Assembly: GCF_041154505.1 (NCBI RefSeq)
Contig: NZ_AP028672.1
Coordinates: forward strand, 434,001 to 498,000
DNA length: 64,000 bases
Direction of reading: 5' to 3'
Source of the DNA: Acidovorax sp. A79
GTDB taxonomy: Bacteria > Pseudomonadota > Gammaproteobacteria > Burkholderiales > Burkholderiaceae_C
Shown here: positions 8,310 to 19,200 of the stretch, piece by piece
Layout of the letters: the number at the start of each line of letters is the position of its first letter
How positions within the stretch are numbered: position 1 is the first letter of the stretch
The notes under the pieces: model-generated
Database searches by the model: none
Seen by the model: only the letters and a program-made list of their open reading frames with translations
What the model was told of the DNA's origin: nothing
Made by a program: the position numbers and the translations under genes

Positions 8310-9470
8310 CTATTCCGCCAACCGTGCTTGCACATCCTCTCCACGCGGCAATCCTCCGACCTCCAGCGCTACAGCGTCGTAGGCCTTGCACAACCGGTTC
8401 AAGGTTTCATGAGGGCGCGGCATTCTACTGCGCGAGAGCTTGCAAAAGTAAATGCGCAAGGCCTCTTCTTCGCTGCTGGCCTGGATCGGCGGATAGTCTG
8501 ATTGCCACCAATTGCCGCTTTCATCGCTTTGGTGAATCCGGTAAGTGTTCAAGCTGTCCGCGTCCACCGGGGCAGCCTTGGCCTTCGCTTTCTTGGCCGC
8601 TGGCTTGGAGCGGCGGCCTATCTTGTCGAAGCGCCAATAGGCGCGCACGATGGCCTCAACATGATCAGGACGGGTCAAATCCAGTGGATCCTCGGTGAGC
8701 TGAACGATCCAGTGACCAGATGGAAGCTGGTGGCACAGGGGCAGCAGGTCTGCATCCTTTTGCGGATCGGGAAAGCCTAGGTGCTCCGCCACTTCTGCGC
8801 TCCAGCAGTTGAGCCAGCCTAGACGCTGGGGGAGCAAGGGGGGCTTGGAGTTGGGGGGGTAGTACTCGAAGCCAATGCGGGGCAGCGCTGCAGCCAGGGA
8901 TTTGGCGAGGGCAATTTCTTTGGGGTGGCAACGGCTATCTAAAGGCCCCCATTCGTAGTCTCTTTGCAAGGCGGCCTCCATGATTGTCCTAACCCACCCG
9001 TAGGAGCCCCAGTACTCAGGAATGTGCCAACAAAAGTCCGTATAAAAAACTTGTGATAATTCCACAAATAGATTATGGGCAACCTGTGATGCAATTTTGC
9101 AATTGAACTCCAGTAAAACATAAGGCCCGTCATTGCCAGGAAATTTGGGGTCAATCATGAAGCTGATCACATCACGATCCACTCCAGGACCAGCAGGTGT
9201 CGGCATATCTCTGTAGTAATAGGCCTTCGTCAGCCCTCCCTCTTTCTGGCTGTCTGCTGCAAGCAACAATTCCTTACCCGCAGGATCGTCTTTCAGTTGA
9301 TTGGCATCCACATGACCATCACCAATTTTTTGGAAAATCTTAACATTCCATTTTTGATCTCCCGCAAGTGTAAATTTGTTTATCAAATTTATTAATTTTC
9401 CAATATGACTCATATCAAGCAATGCACGCCTGATATACCAGGATGCCTCGAAACTCATGGATGATCGCAT
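8310..9470 (-). CDS. DUF5953-like protein, candidate immunity partner
   Basis: 386 residues, no signal peptide. A central stretch (WLNCWSAEVAEHLGFPDP, then GHWIVQLTEDPLDL and RAYWRFDKIG) resembles what I recall of the DUF5953 family, which occurs beside DUF6310-type putative nuclease tips in myxobacteria. An Ala/Lys-rich linker (KPAAKKAKAKAAP) leads to a second C-terminal domain of about 80 residues. The gene begins 10 bases after the stop of candidate 2 with AGAAG upstream, and ends two bases before the GTG of candidate 1. An in-frame ATG at 9458 is an alternative start. The immunity role is inferred from position and the recalled family pairing. Confidence 0.6.
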   Translation of the reverse strand: MRSSMSFEASWYIRRALLDMSHIGKLINLINKFTLAGDQKWNVKIFQKIGDGHVDANQLKDDPAGKELLLAADSQKEGGLTKAYYYRDMPTPAGPGVDRDVISFMIDPKFPGNDGPYVLLEFNCKIASQVAHNLFVELSQVFYTDFCWHIPEYWGSYGWVRTIMEAALQRDYEWGPLDSRCHPKEIALAKSLAAALPRIGFEYYPPNSKPPLLPQRLGWLNCWSAEVAEHLGFPDPQKDADLLPLCHQLPSGHWIVQLTEDPLDLTRPDHVEAIVRAYWRFDKIGRRSKPAAKKAKAKAAPVDADSLNTYRIHQSDESGNWWQSDYPPIQASSEEEALRIYFCKLSRSRMPRPHETLNRLCKAYDAVALEVGGLPRGEDVQARLAE

Positions 9471-9480
9471 AATTTTCTTC

Positions 9481-12400
9481 TCAATCTAGCCCTGGGATCG
9501 GTCGCTCGAAAGGATCATTCTCTATGGGCTGTGCACAACTGGGCCTCAGATAGATTGTGGTTCCAATGCTACTAAGTTCTTCTTTCAGCCAAGCTTTATT
9601 GACAACAATGCAATGATTCCAGTTGCATTGTTGCGCAATGGTAATTTGTCGATTGATCTGCCCAATCACCTTGCTTTTCCATTTGTCTAATATCCAAGGT
9701 TCATAAGGCGTATCCCTGAAGCTGGTCTTGACCTCGCAGGCCGTCTGCGTGCCTTCATTGAACAAGTCAACCGTGGCCGCCCCCCCCTGCTTACTTATTA
9801 TCTGCACATCATTACCTGGATAACTATTTCCACTGGAGTCCGCACACTGGTGGTGGAATTTCACACGCCGGTTGTAGGCCGTGCTCATATCCGGCGGCAA
9901 AGCCGGCTTGTGCGGAGTCGGAATCTTCTTGCACGCGCATTTAGGGTCGTTGGAATTCTTCTTGCACTCGCAAGTGTCCTCTTCTGTGCGCGTCAGCTGC
10001 TGTATACCCAGTTCCGCCATGACCAGCTTGATTTCAATCATAAGCAGGTATATTTCCACCGTGAGGGCGGCTGCCAGCGCGACCCCCATCACCACGTTGG
10101 CGCCAGGAACTGCAAGTGCGGTCAAGACGCGCGGACCCGTGCGCGCAGCTATGCGTTGCGCCGATGTTTTGGCAGCTCGTGCAATCGCCTCGCTCGCGAT
10201 CTTGGCGGCTTGCCGTTCCGCTTCCTTAGCTGCACCACCAGCCGTGAAGCCGACTAAGGCAGGACCGAGCGCTTCCCAATTCATGATAGTGCTCACCGAT
10301 ATCTCTGCCTCCGGAGGCGTCACTCCCGCAACACAGTCGGGCTGGCTCAGGCCATTGCGGCCGCCATCAATCAAGTACGCCGCTGCTCCACTGTCCGGGT
10401 CCATGAGGATGTAGCCCACACCGCGGTAGCCCTTGTGTGCAATTTCTCGTTCGGGCACAAAGGCAACCATGCCGTTCGCTACGGCATTTTCAATATCCTC
10501 CTTGACTGCGCTGTCCACCGCCAAAGCCGGCAGCGCACTGCTGATGTTCTCCTGCGTGATGCTGTAGATGCGTTGGCCCTCTCGCGCTGCGATGGCCATG
10601 ATCTGGGTTGTAGACACCGACGTTTCGTCAGGTCGGTTGAACAACTGGTCGAGCACCGAGCCCTCAATGCTGGAGCCCTGGATGCCTGCGTGCACCATGA
10701 ACTGGCGCCGCAGGCCTTCGTCGGGGGCGGCTGCCGCTGTCAACACGCGCTTGGCATCGCCTACCCGTGACTGGTAACTGGCGGACCTCGCGATGCCATA
10801 GAAGTAGCGGACCGTCAGCGGTGCGCTCATCTGCATGACGGAAGGCTGCCGCGTGGTGAGCACTCTCAGACGGGAGGCGATCATCTGATCGAACTGATCA
10901 TGCTCCAGCCAGTAAAGCAGTGCCGCATGCTCAAGATTGCTGGCTGCACTTTGCGCTGAGTCTTGGGCGACGCGGTACATCACGGTATTGAGGCCGATGC
11001 CATTGCCATTGACACCGAACACGATCTCATCACCCGCGGTGTTGTCAAAGCTGACGCTACCGCTATCGATTCCTGATGGGTTCTCAAACGTGATGCTCCA
11101 CGCTTGTGCGGAGCCAGCGCGGACCACGGGAGCGGTCGCCGCATTGGTTCCATCCAGCCTGACGGTGGGGCGAAGGTTGAGGAGGTACGCCGGGAAGCTG
11201 GTTGCCCCCTGTGCCTTGAGATCGGCCAGCATTTGCGCATCCGATGCCGACGCAGGCTCGTAGGTCACCCCCAGGCGGCGGGCACCCAGCGCTGGCAGGC
11301 TGACCCGCCATGTCATTTGCGGACTATCCTGTGATCGGTCGAATGCAGACGCGTAGAGCCCCACCACCACAGAGTGACGCAAACTGGCGGGCAAGCTGGT
11401 CATTTGCTGCGCGACCAGTGCTGGAAAGGGTGGCACGCCTGCAAGCAGGGTGCTGGTATCCGAGATGACTTCGCGGGATTTGACGAGATCGCCCAGCGTG
11501 AGGGCAGGTCTGCCTGCAAGATAGGCACTGACGCGCGCTTGGTAGTTCTGCAGTTGCCCTATGGCAGCAGACTCACTAAAGCCTTCCACGTATCCCTGTG
11601 CAGTGTTCACGCCAGCGGTCACGGAATGCCGTAGCGCTTCGGTGTCCAACGGCACTGCCGCCGCAATGTCCAAAGGCTTGGTGAAGGTGTACTGCTTGTA
11701 GCTGGTATCCAGATCCACCCAGGCATTGAGGCCGGCGTTTGGATGGGGGTGTTGGGGCAGGCCTTCAAAGGTGACAGGCGGTGTGACAGCAGCGCCACCC
11801 TGGCGCGCGCCGCGGCCTGGAGCCCAGTTGACGTAGGCCTTGACCCACGCGTGCTCCATACGGATCTTCTGCACAGCACCTGCACTCACCACGGCGCGTG
11901 ACGCTATGCCGCCCTGCTGCATCAGGTCGATGGCCACCCATGGGCTGCTGGCGTCGCCAATCCAATTTTGCAGTTGCGCGGCATCTACTTCCACCGTGCC
12001 AATGACGTAACGCGCAGGTATTCCCGATGCCCGCAGAAGAGCGACGGTCAACGATGCAATGTCAATGGCGTTGCCGCTTTGATTGAGCAATGTCAACTCG
12101 GAGCCCTGGACCGAACCCCAGGTGGGAAGCCAGTTGATGTTGTTTCGGACCCAGGCGGCGATCTCCACGGGGTTGTGGTTCAGCTGCGCCGCCTGCGCCT
12201 TGACGATTGCACTGAGTTGAACATCCTCGGTTTCCGCCAGATCTGCAGGCGCCGGAGCCTGCCCAGGCTCGGGGGGAATACTGAACTGGAGGCCGCTCAG
12301 CCCGCCACCCACCTGGGCAAGTTTGACTTGCTGGTTTTTGTTCAATTTTTGGAACCAAGCGATTTTTGTCTCCGCCGGCGGGCGCAGATTGGGCTTGGGG

Positions 12401-13116
12401 TTGCTCCAGGGCAGTTTGGCGGGGTCCAGTGGCGGGCGCTCTCTCACGGCGGGGTAGCGTTCGAAGTAGGTATCCAGGGCGCTCAGTGTGGCCGCCCCAG
12501 GGGCCTGGCGCCATTGGCGGATGAGGCTGCGCAGTTCATTGGCGCGCTTGTCCAGCTCGGCCTGGGTCTGGTCGTGGCGGGCAAGGATTTCCGGACTGAC
12601 CTGCTGGGCCTGCAGTTGCTGGCGCAGGGCCGCAAAGTCGGCCAGCACGGCGTCGGTGTCCGCATCGATGGCGGCCAGCAGTTGGCTGATCTCCTCCTGG
12701 GCGGCCTGGTTGGCCTGCTCGTCGGTGGCGGTGGCTTTGGGCGTGAAGGCGTTGGCGATGCCGTTGCTGTTGCCGTTGCGGCTGGTGCTGCGCACTGCCG
12801 TAGGGCGCTCTGTGCGGGCCTTGATGCCTTTGAGCAGGTCGTGCACCCGGGCCAGGTTGCGGCTGGTGCGTTCGCTGGCCACGGCCCCTGCGGGCTGGGC
12901 CGCGCGTGCTTGCTCGATCTTGCCCTGCTCGATGCGCTGCTGCCACTGGGCCAGGCGCTGCACCTGGGCCTGGGCGGCCGGCGATGTGTTGGCACGGCCG
13001 TCTTGGGCGAGCGCGCTCAGGGGCTGGATGGCCAAGAGCAACTGGGCTGCGATCACGACGCCAGACACGGGGCGCAGTACGGGGCGCCATGCGTGCCGGG
13101 TGTTCAATGCTTCCAT
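9481..13116 (-). CDS. Exported transglutaminase-like polymorphic-toxin candidate 2 with nuclease-like tip
   Basis: 1211 residues. A signal peptide (VVIAAQLLLAIQPLSALAQ) and N-terminal region almost identical to candidate 1 lead to a transglutaminase-like domain (GNAIDIA, Cys position Ala350; His in MEHAW; Asp in DLDTSYK). The middle is diverged and the junction motif LMDPDSGAAAYLIDGGRNG ends near residue 922. The tail has a helical/hydrophobic segment (about 995-1035), a Cys-rich linker (CECKK..CACKK) and a tip with HHQCADSSG, Asp1117 and CEVKT (Glu1128-x-Lys1130). This fits a PD-(D/E)XK nuclease and recalls DUF6310. The next gene is the candidate immunity protein. The upstream 2470-residue exported protein ends 90 bases before the start, suggesting one operon. 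Confidence 0.8.
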   Translation of the reverse strand: MEALNTRHAWRPVLRPVSGVVIAAQLLLAIQPLSALAQDGRANTSPAAQAQVQRLAQWQQRIEQGKIEQARAAQPAGAVASERTSRNLARVHDLLKGIKARTERPTAVRSTSRNGNSNGIANAFTPKATATDEQANQAAQEEISQLLAAIDADTDAVLADFAALRQQLQAQQVSPEILARHDQTQAELDKRANELRSLIRQWRQAPGAATLSALDTYFERYPAVRERPPLDPAKLPWSNPKPNLRPPAETKIAWFQKLNKNQQVKLAQVGGGLSGLQFSIPPEPGQAPAPADLAETEDVQLSAIVKAQAAQLNHNPVEIAAWVRNNINWLPTWGSVQGSELTLLNQSGNAIDIASLTVALLRASGIPARYVIGTVEVDAAQLQNWIGDASSPWVAIDLMQQGGIASRAVVSAGAVQKIRMEHAWVKAYVNWAPGRGARQGGAAVTPPVTFEGLPQHPHPNAGLNAWVDLDTSYKQYTFTKPLDIAAAVPLDTEALRHSVTAGVNTAQGYVEGFSESAAIGQLQNYQARVSAYLAGRPALTLGDLVKSREVISDTSTLLAGVPPFPALVAQQMTSLPASLRHSVVVGLYASAFDRSQDSPQMTWRVSLPALGARRLGVTYEPASASDAQMLADLKAQGATSFPAYLLNLRPTVRLDGTNAATAPVVRAGSAQAWSITFENPSGIDSGSVSFDNTAGDEIVFGVNGNGIGLNTVMYRVAQDSAQSAASNLEHAALLYWLEHDQFDQMIASRLRVLTTRQPSVMQMSAPLTVRYFYGIARSASYQSRVGDAKRVLTAAAAPDEGLRRQFMVHAGIQGSSIEGSVLDQLFNRPDETSVSTTQIMAIAAREGQRIYSITQENISSALPALAVDSAVKEDIENAVANGMVAFVPEREIAHKGYRGVGYILMDPDSGAAAYLIDGGRNGLSQPDCVAGVTPPEAEISVSTIMNWEALGPALVGFTAGGAAKEAERQAAKIASEAIARAAKTSAQRIAARTGPRVLTALAVPGANVVMGVALAAALTVEIYLLMIEIKLVMAELGIQQLTRTEEDTCECKKNSNDPKCACKKIPTPHKPALPPDMSTAYNRRVKFHHQCADSSGNSYPGNDVQIISKQGGAATVDLFNEGTQTACEVKTSFRDTPYEPWILDKWKSKVIGQINRQITIAQQCNWNHCIVVNKAWLKEELSSIGTTIYLRPSCAQPIENDPFERPIPGLD
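12448..13027. repeat. 580-bp near-identical direct repeat, copy 2
   Basis: Partner of 7636-8215. The identity stops abruptly on both sides, consistent with recent duplication or gene conversion of the shared N-terminal module. Confidence 0.9.
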
Positions 13117-13205
13117 CTTTTTCTTCTCCCTCTCAGCTTTGTTCTGTGCCCTGCATTACTTACAAGGGCTTGGCTATAGGTTCCGTTGTGTCGGCAGCTC
13201 GTGGC

Positions 13206-16200
13206 CTACGGGTCCACGGTGAAGTCAACGGTTCCCAGGATCTGCTCGGCCGCACCCAGCGTTGCGATCAGCTGCACGCGGACCACGTCTCCTGTGGTGC
13301 CCTGCACCTGCCAGTTGGTGTTGCCGTTGCTGGTCTCGCCCGGGTTGAGCGTGAGCGCCTGGCTCCAGATCTGTGTGCTGCCGCCACGCGTGACGTTGGT
13401 TGTGCGCAGTTGCACGGGGATGTCCTTGCCCATGGCGCCGCTGTTGCGGATGGTGCGGGTGATGTTGACGTTTTGCCCTGCCTTGGCATGGGCGGGGCTG
13501 GCGGTGACGCCACCGGAGAGGACCGGCGGGTTGACGATGATGCGGAAGGCGTCGCGGTCCAGGTGCCGGAGCTGGCCCTGCCATTCGGCGGTCAGCGTGA
13601 CGTCGATGGTGTCGCCGTCTTGCCCCAGGGCCTGCCAGCCATTGTCGCGGCGGTTGTTCTGGTGGCCCGGGATGGTGAGGTTGTCCCAGAGGTTTTGCAC
13701 GCTGGCACCGGTGCGGCGGTTGATCCAGAGCGAGGTGACCGGGATGTCCTTGATCTGCGGGGGGCAGTTGTTGAAGATGGTGCGGCTGCCCACGATGGTG
13801 TCTTGCAGGGGCACCTGGCGGCTGGTCTGGTTGTTCACGCGGAACTCCAGCTCGCCGGTGATGCAGGCCCATTGCTGGCACAGCTGGCGTTCTGCCGCCT
13901 GCAGCGCCAGTGCAATGGCCAAGCGGGCCTCGGCCTTGCTTTGTGCATTGACGCTGCCGCTGAGGCTGCGCACGGCGTCGGCCGCGGCAACCCACTGGAG
14001 CAGGCTTTCCGCATGGCGGCCCTGCCCCATCAGTTGGGCGGCGCTGGTGGCTGCCGAGCGGGCCGTGACGGCTGCGTTGGCATCCGCCGTGCCGTTGGCC
14101 TGCAGTGCTGCCACGAGCTGGCCCGCATCGCCGGCCAGGTTCTGGGCGCTGCGCACCACGAGGCTGTGCGTGAGGGTCTGGCTTGCGGCCGGTGCGTTCG
14201 CACCGCCGTTCGCACTGCGGGTCTCCACGAGGATGGGCACGCTGTAGCTGCCTTCGGCGGCGGCGCTGGCGTGCAGGCTGACCACGGCCGATGCACCTGC
14301 GGCCAAGTCGATGCGCCACTCCACCAGGGTCTGGCCGTTGGCCTGCGCCACGGGGGCCGTGGGAATGGAGGCGCGGCTGGCGCCCAGGAATTGCACGCCC
14401 GCTGGCAAGGTGGCTTGCAGGCGCACGTTGACCGCCTCGGAGCCGTTGTTGTACAGCTCTGTCGCCAGGGTCTGGGGGGCGTGTGGGACGCCGGTGTTGA
14501 AGGCGGGGCTGCCCAGGTAGCGCAGGCTGCTTTGCAGCACGGCGGTGAGCTGGCTGTCGGTGCTGGCCTGAGCTTGTGCCGCCAAGGTGGCGAAGCTGAA
14601 GGCAAAGACCAGGCCGCGGCCCTTGCCTACGTCGCGGCTGGCGATGGCGACTGCGCCGCCGGTCAGTGTGCCCTGCCCTGTGGCACCGTTGAGGCTGTAG
14701 CGCACGGGGGTTCCTTGCACGGGCAGATCGCCTGCGGCGCTGTACAGGGTGCCACCGAGGGATGCCATGGGGTTGGCCTGCCCGCCGCTGCCTTGCGCGG
14801 TGACGCCCAGCACGCTGTGCAGGATGCTGTCGCGTGCGGACTGCGCGCCGTCCAGGAGCAGCCCGGCGCCGCGTTCGGCGGCTTCGCGCAGTTCCTTGAC
14901 GGCGGTGTCGCCGAGCTTGTCGGCGCCCCCGCTGATCCAGTAGACGTTGAAGTTGCCGCAGCGCATCTCGGTTTCAAACTCGGCGCGGGTTGTGACCACC
15001 ACGGCCTTGAGGCCCTGGCTGCCCAGGTAGGCACGGAGCGCCTGGGCTTTGGCTTGGTCGCAGGAGGTGCTTTGAGCTTGTCCGTCGTCGGTGGTGCTGC
15101 AGCTCACCAGCAGGAGAATGCGGGCATCCGATCCACTGCCGATCTGGGCCTGCACGCTGGCCCCGGGGGCTGCGGTGCTGAAGGTGTCGGTGGCCAGCGT
15201 GGTGGTGGCGCCATTCACGGTCGCGGTCCATCTGGCTTCATAGCTGGCACCTGCCGCGCCGGTTGGCGTCCAGCCTTTGTTGCCCGCCAGGCTGGTATTG
15301 GCGGGCAGGGTCTGCGGCAGGAGCCATTGCTCCAGCACGGTGCTGCTGCCCAGCGTCCGCACGCTCAGCGTGAAGTCTGCGTCGATGCTGCGGGCATTGG
15401 GGTTGCTGGCGCTGTAGTTCAGCTGTACCGCTCCGCCACCGTGAAGGTTCTTGGGCGTGGCGGTGAGGGTGCCGGTCAAGGGTTGCAGCGCGGTGCTGGC
15501 GGTCAGTTGCACGGTGGCTTGTGCCAGCGCGGTCTCTGTTCCGCTGCCGTTCAGCTCGATGGTCGCGGCGACGGGCAGCACAGCGCCTGCCGTGCCGGTT
15601 GCTGCCCAACTCCAGGTATACGAGGCCGATGCGCCCACGGCCAGTTGCACGTTGGCCTGGGTGAAGGTGGCCAGCACGGCGCCGGTATCCGGGTTGAGCA
15701 CACGCACCCGCAGGGTGGCGCCGCTGATCGCAGCGTTGCCGCGGTGGGCGATGTCCAGTTGCAGCTGGGTCTCGCTTCCCAGGGCCACGGTGGAGGGGTT
15801 GGCCTGCAGTTGCCCGATGACACCTGCGCCGGTCTGCTGCGTGTCACCCAGGGTGAAGCTGGTGGTGCTGGCCGAGAGCATTGCACCGGAGGGCCCTGTC
15901 AGCTGGAGCTTGGCCTGGTACAGGCCGGGCGCCAAAGATGCCGCAGCCAGGCTGTATTGGTATTGGCGCTGGCTGCGCGGTGTGGCCTGGGCGATGGCTT
16001 CAGCACGGCTGAAGACGGTTTGCCCGTTGGGCGCGATCACGGTGGTGGTGAGCACGAGGTCGTCCTGCAGCTGGTTGGTGCTGAGGTTGGCCATGCGCGA
16101 CTGGATCAGCACGGTGCTGGTGGCGCTGTACTGACTACGGTCGGTGCTGATGCGGGTGCTGTTGAGACTGCTGGAGCCCGCTGCTGTACTTGCCTGCACG

Positions 16201-19200
16201 GCAAAGGGGGCGATGGCGCTGCCGTAGACCACGCCTTGCGGGGTGATCAGTTCGGCCCGCACCTGGTACGCATCGGCCAGCACGGCGGCGGCAGTCCAGG
16301 GGGCCTGGGTCTGGCCGTTGGCTGCGGGTGCGACAGGGATCGCAGCGCCCAGCGGCAGGATGTCCACGGCGCGGCCTGCTGCGTCCTCGACGGTGAAGCG
16401 CACCAGTGCCTGCCGTGCAAAGCTGCCGACGTTGCGCACGGTGGCCGTGAAGGTGGCGGCATCGGTTTCTGCATAGGCGGGCTTGTCGGTCACCACCGTG
16501 ATCTGCAAGCTGCTGGCCATGGCGCCCAGGTCGGCGGCCACGGTATTGTTGCTGCGGTCGAAGTCGGGCAGGCTGTGTTTGCCGGCGCCGTCGTCGTCGG
16601 CCACGATCCAGACGGTGCCTTGTGCGCTGAGCTGGGCCAGGGGCAGTGCGGGTACGAGCACCAGGTCTTCGTACGCTCCCGTGTCCAGCACGGTCTGCGT
16701 CACGCCTTGGGCAACCAGGGCCTGCGCTGCGGGCTGGCCAAGCGCTGGGTCGGTGTTGTAGATGGCCACCGGCGTGCCCGCAGGGACTTTGTAGGAGCCC
16801 GCGTTGCCCAGCCGCACGGTGATCCGCGAGCCGGGCTGGGTGCCCATGTCCACAATGCGCACGTAGCTGGCCGTGAGGTCTGCAATGGCCCGGGGGTCCG
16901 CATCCATGCGCCGGTTCAGGCGGAAGGTGTTGTGGCTCTTCCAGCTGGGCTCGGGGTTGCGCGGGACGTTCAGGTCGTCGTTGATGTTGGTGATGCTGTA
17001 CGCGTGCTGGTTCCAGATGCTGCGTGTGGGAACCCAGCCTCCGTTGGCGTCTTCGTAGACGCGCACGCCGTGCGTGTACTGGGTGGCATTGGCAATCGTC
17101 GCATAGTCATTGGAAACCAGCACGACGTCCGCGCGCCCATCTGCATCGGCGTCTACGACCAGGGGGTACTCGATGGTGGTTCCCGACGTGTTGGGCTGCT
17201 CCCATAGCACTTCACCCGTGGTTCCTTTGAACACCCGCAGCTTGATTTCATCCGCGTAGAGAACTTCAGCCACGCCGTCGCCATCGAAGTCAAATACCGT
17301 AGACCCAGTGATCTGGGACGATCCATCCTGTGATCCCTTACTCCAAAGGAGCGACCCATCCCCGCGGAAAACAGAATATGCAGCCGCTCCAGCAACTCCT
17401 ATATCAGGCACCCCATCACCATCCATATCCGCTATGGTCGGCGGACCACCCATCCCCCCTCCAGGCAAGTTGACTGACCACATAATTTGCCCAGTGGCAC
17501 TTAGGAGCGACAAAACACCCGCGTGCACGATTGCAATCGAAGGAGTTCCACTGCCTCCAAAGTCACCCAGCGCAGTGAAGCCATCCATGGGTGCATGCCA
17601 CAACAACTGACCAGTTGCCGAATAAAGCGATCCCCCCAAAACGATCTGCCCTATTCCCTCGCCTTGAATGTCCGCGACAAGTGGGATGGAGAAACGGCCA
17701 TTGTTCTGAAAAGAGCTTCCCACATGTGCTCCGGAAGCTTTCCACTTAGTAGTGCCATCAAAATTCAGAACCGTTTTGCCGTGGACGATCTCCGGCTTTC
17801 CATCGCCGTCGATATCAGCTATGAATGGAGCACCCCATGCCGGATACCCATCGGCTGAGGTGGTAGTTTCTGAAACCCACCATTTCGAACCGGTGTTTCT
17901 GTAAGCCACGACCTCATAATTGCGCGTTATCGCGACTATCTCTGGTTGTCCATCACCATCCAGGTCTGCAATGGCCAAATTACCCGCAGCAGCGATAATC
18001 GGGTCTCGAATGGAGAGCAGATGGTTCCCGGTCTTTCCATCGACGACGCGGATCGTCGCTCCTCCGTTGTAACTCTCAGAAATAGTGAATGTTGAAAAAA
18101 TGACGGATGGCGTATCGGCTTCATCAATCCGTCCATCCCCGTTAGTGTCGAGAACCCGACCGACAACAGGTGCCATCATTACCTGGTTGTATTCGGGATA
18201 AGGTGAATTACTCCCATCCCAGTGCCATTTCAACTTGGGCGTAAATGTTCCTGGCGTTGGAGTGAACATCACATCCTGCGCACTGGAGCGCACGTTGTTC
18301 GCCTTGTCTTTCTCCGTCACGCTCCCCGCAGGGTCGACCACCACATGGATCGGCGCATCGCGAAACGGCAAGAGGCCCGCCACGCTGATCGATGCGGTCT
18401 GGGATTGCCCCGCTGCCAGCGCTGAGGCCAGTGTGCTTTGCCCCAGCACGGTGTCGCTGCCCACGTCGTATTGGCCGTTGCCATTGCCGTCCTGGAAAGC
18501 CAGCACGGGCACGTTCGCCGTCGCGTCCTGTGTGCCTGCATTGCGCACCTGGACTTGGATTGCGCCAGAGACGCGCAGGGTCTGCGGGTCGGTCTGGGTG
18601 GTGTGGCGCCGGACTGCCACGATCTGGAGATCGACGCTCAGCTGCGTCACTTGCGGTGGTCGCAGGCGGATCTGCCCCAGGTCCATGGGCTGCGCTGGCT
18701 GCAACAGGTAGCCGGCCGTGAGGCCCTGGTACCCCGTGGCTGCGACGGTCAGTTGCACGCTGGCGCCATCCAGGCCACTGGCGGCAAAGCGGCCGTCTGT
18801 CTGGCTCGCGGCGGTGCGCACAACGCCGGTGCTGGTGGTGAAGGTCAGTTGCGCGGCCGCGATGGGCTGGTTGGTGCGGGCATCCACCACAATCCCACTC
18901 AGGCTGGCGGTGTTGGCGTCGGCTGGGCTTTGGCTGCTGGCGTAGAGCTTGGGCGAGTACTGCAGGGCGGTATTGCCTTGCGGGTTGCAGTTGAGGCGGG
19001 TATTGGCTATGACCGTGTCAAACCCGGTTTGGTGGACGCCGATGCTGGTGTCACCCGAGAGCAGGCCGGTCAGTGCATAGGCGCCGTTGGCATCCGTGGT
19101 GGTGGCGCCTGTATTGGTTCCGTTGAGTGCCACGGTAGCGCCTGCGATGGGGGTGCCATCAGCCGCTTTGGTGATGGTGCCCGCGATACGGCACTCGTTG

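Noticed and set aside
11968..13179. A 403-residue plus-strand frame inside candidate 2
   Set aside because: Shadow frame, repeated at 7552-8265 only because the underlying sense DNA is duplicated.
12906..17207. A 1433-residue open frame opposite the giant exported gene
   Set aside because: It is antisense to well-defined FG-GAP and CARDB domains, has low-complexity Gly/Ala/His composition, and arises from GC bias in the third codon position of the real gene.
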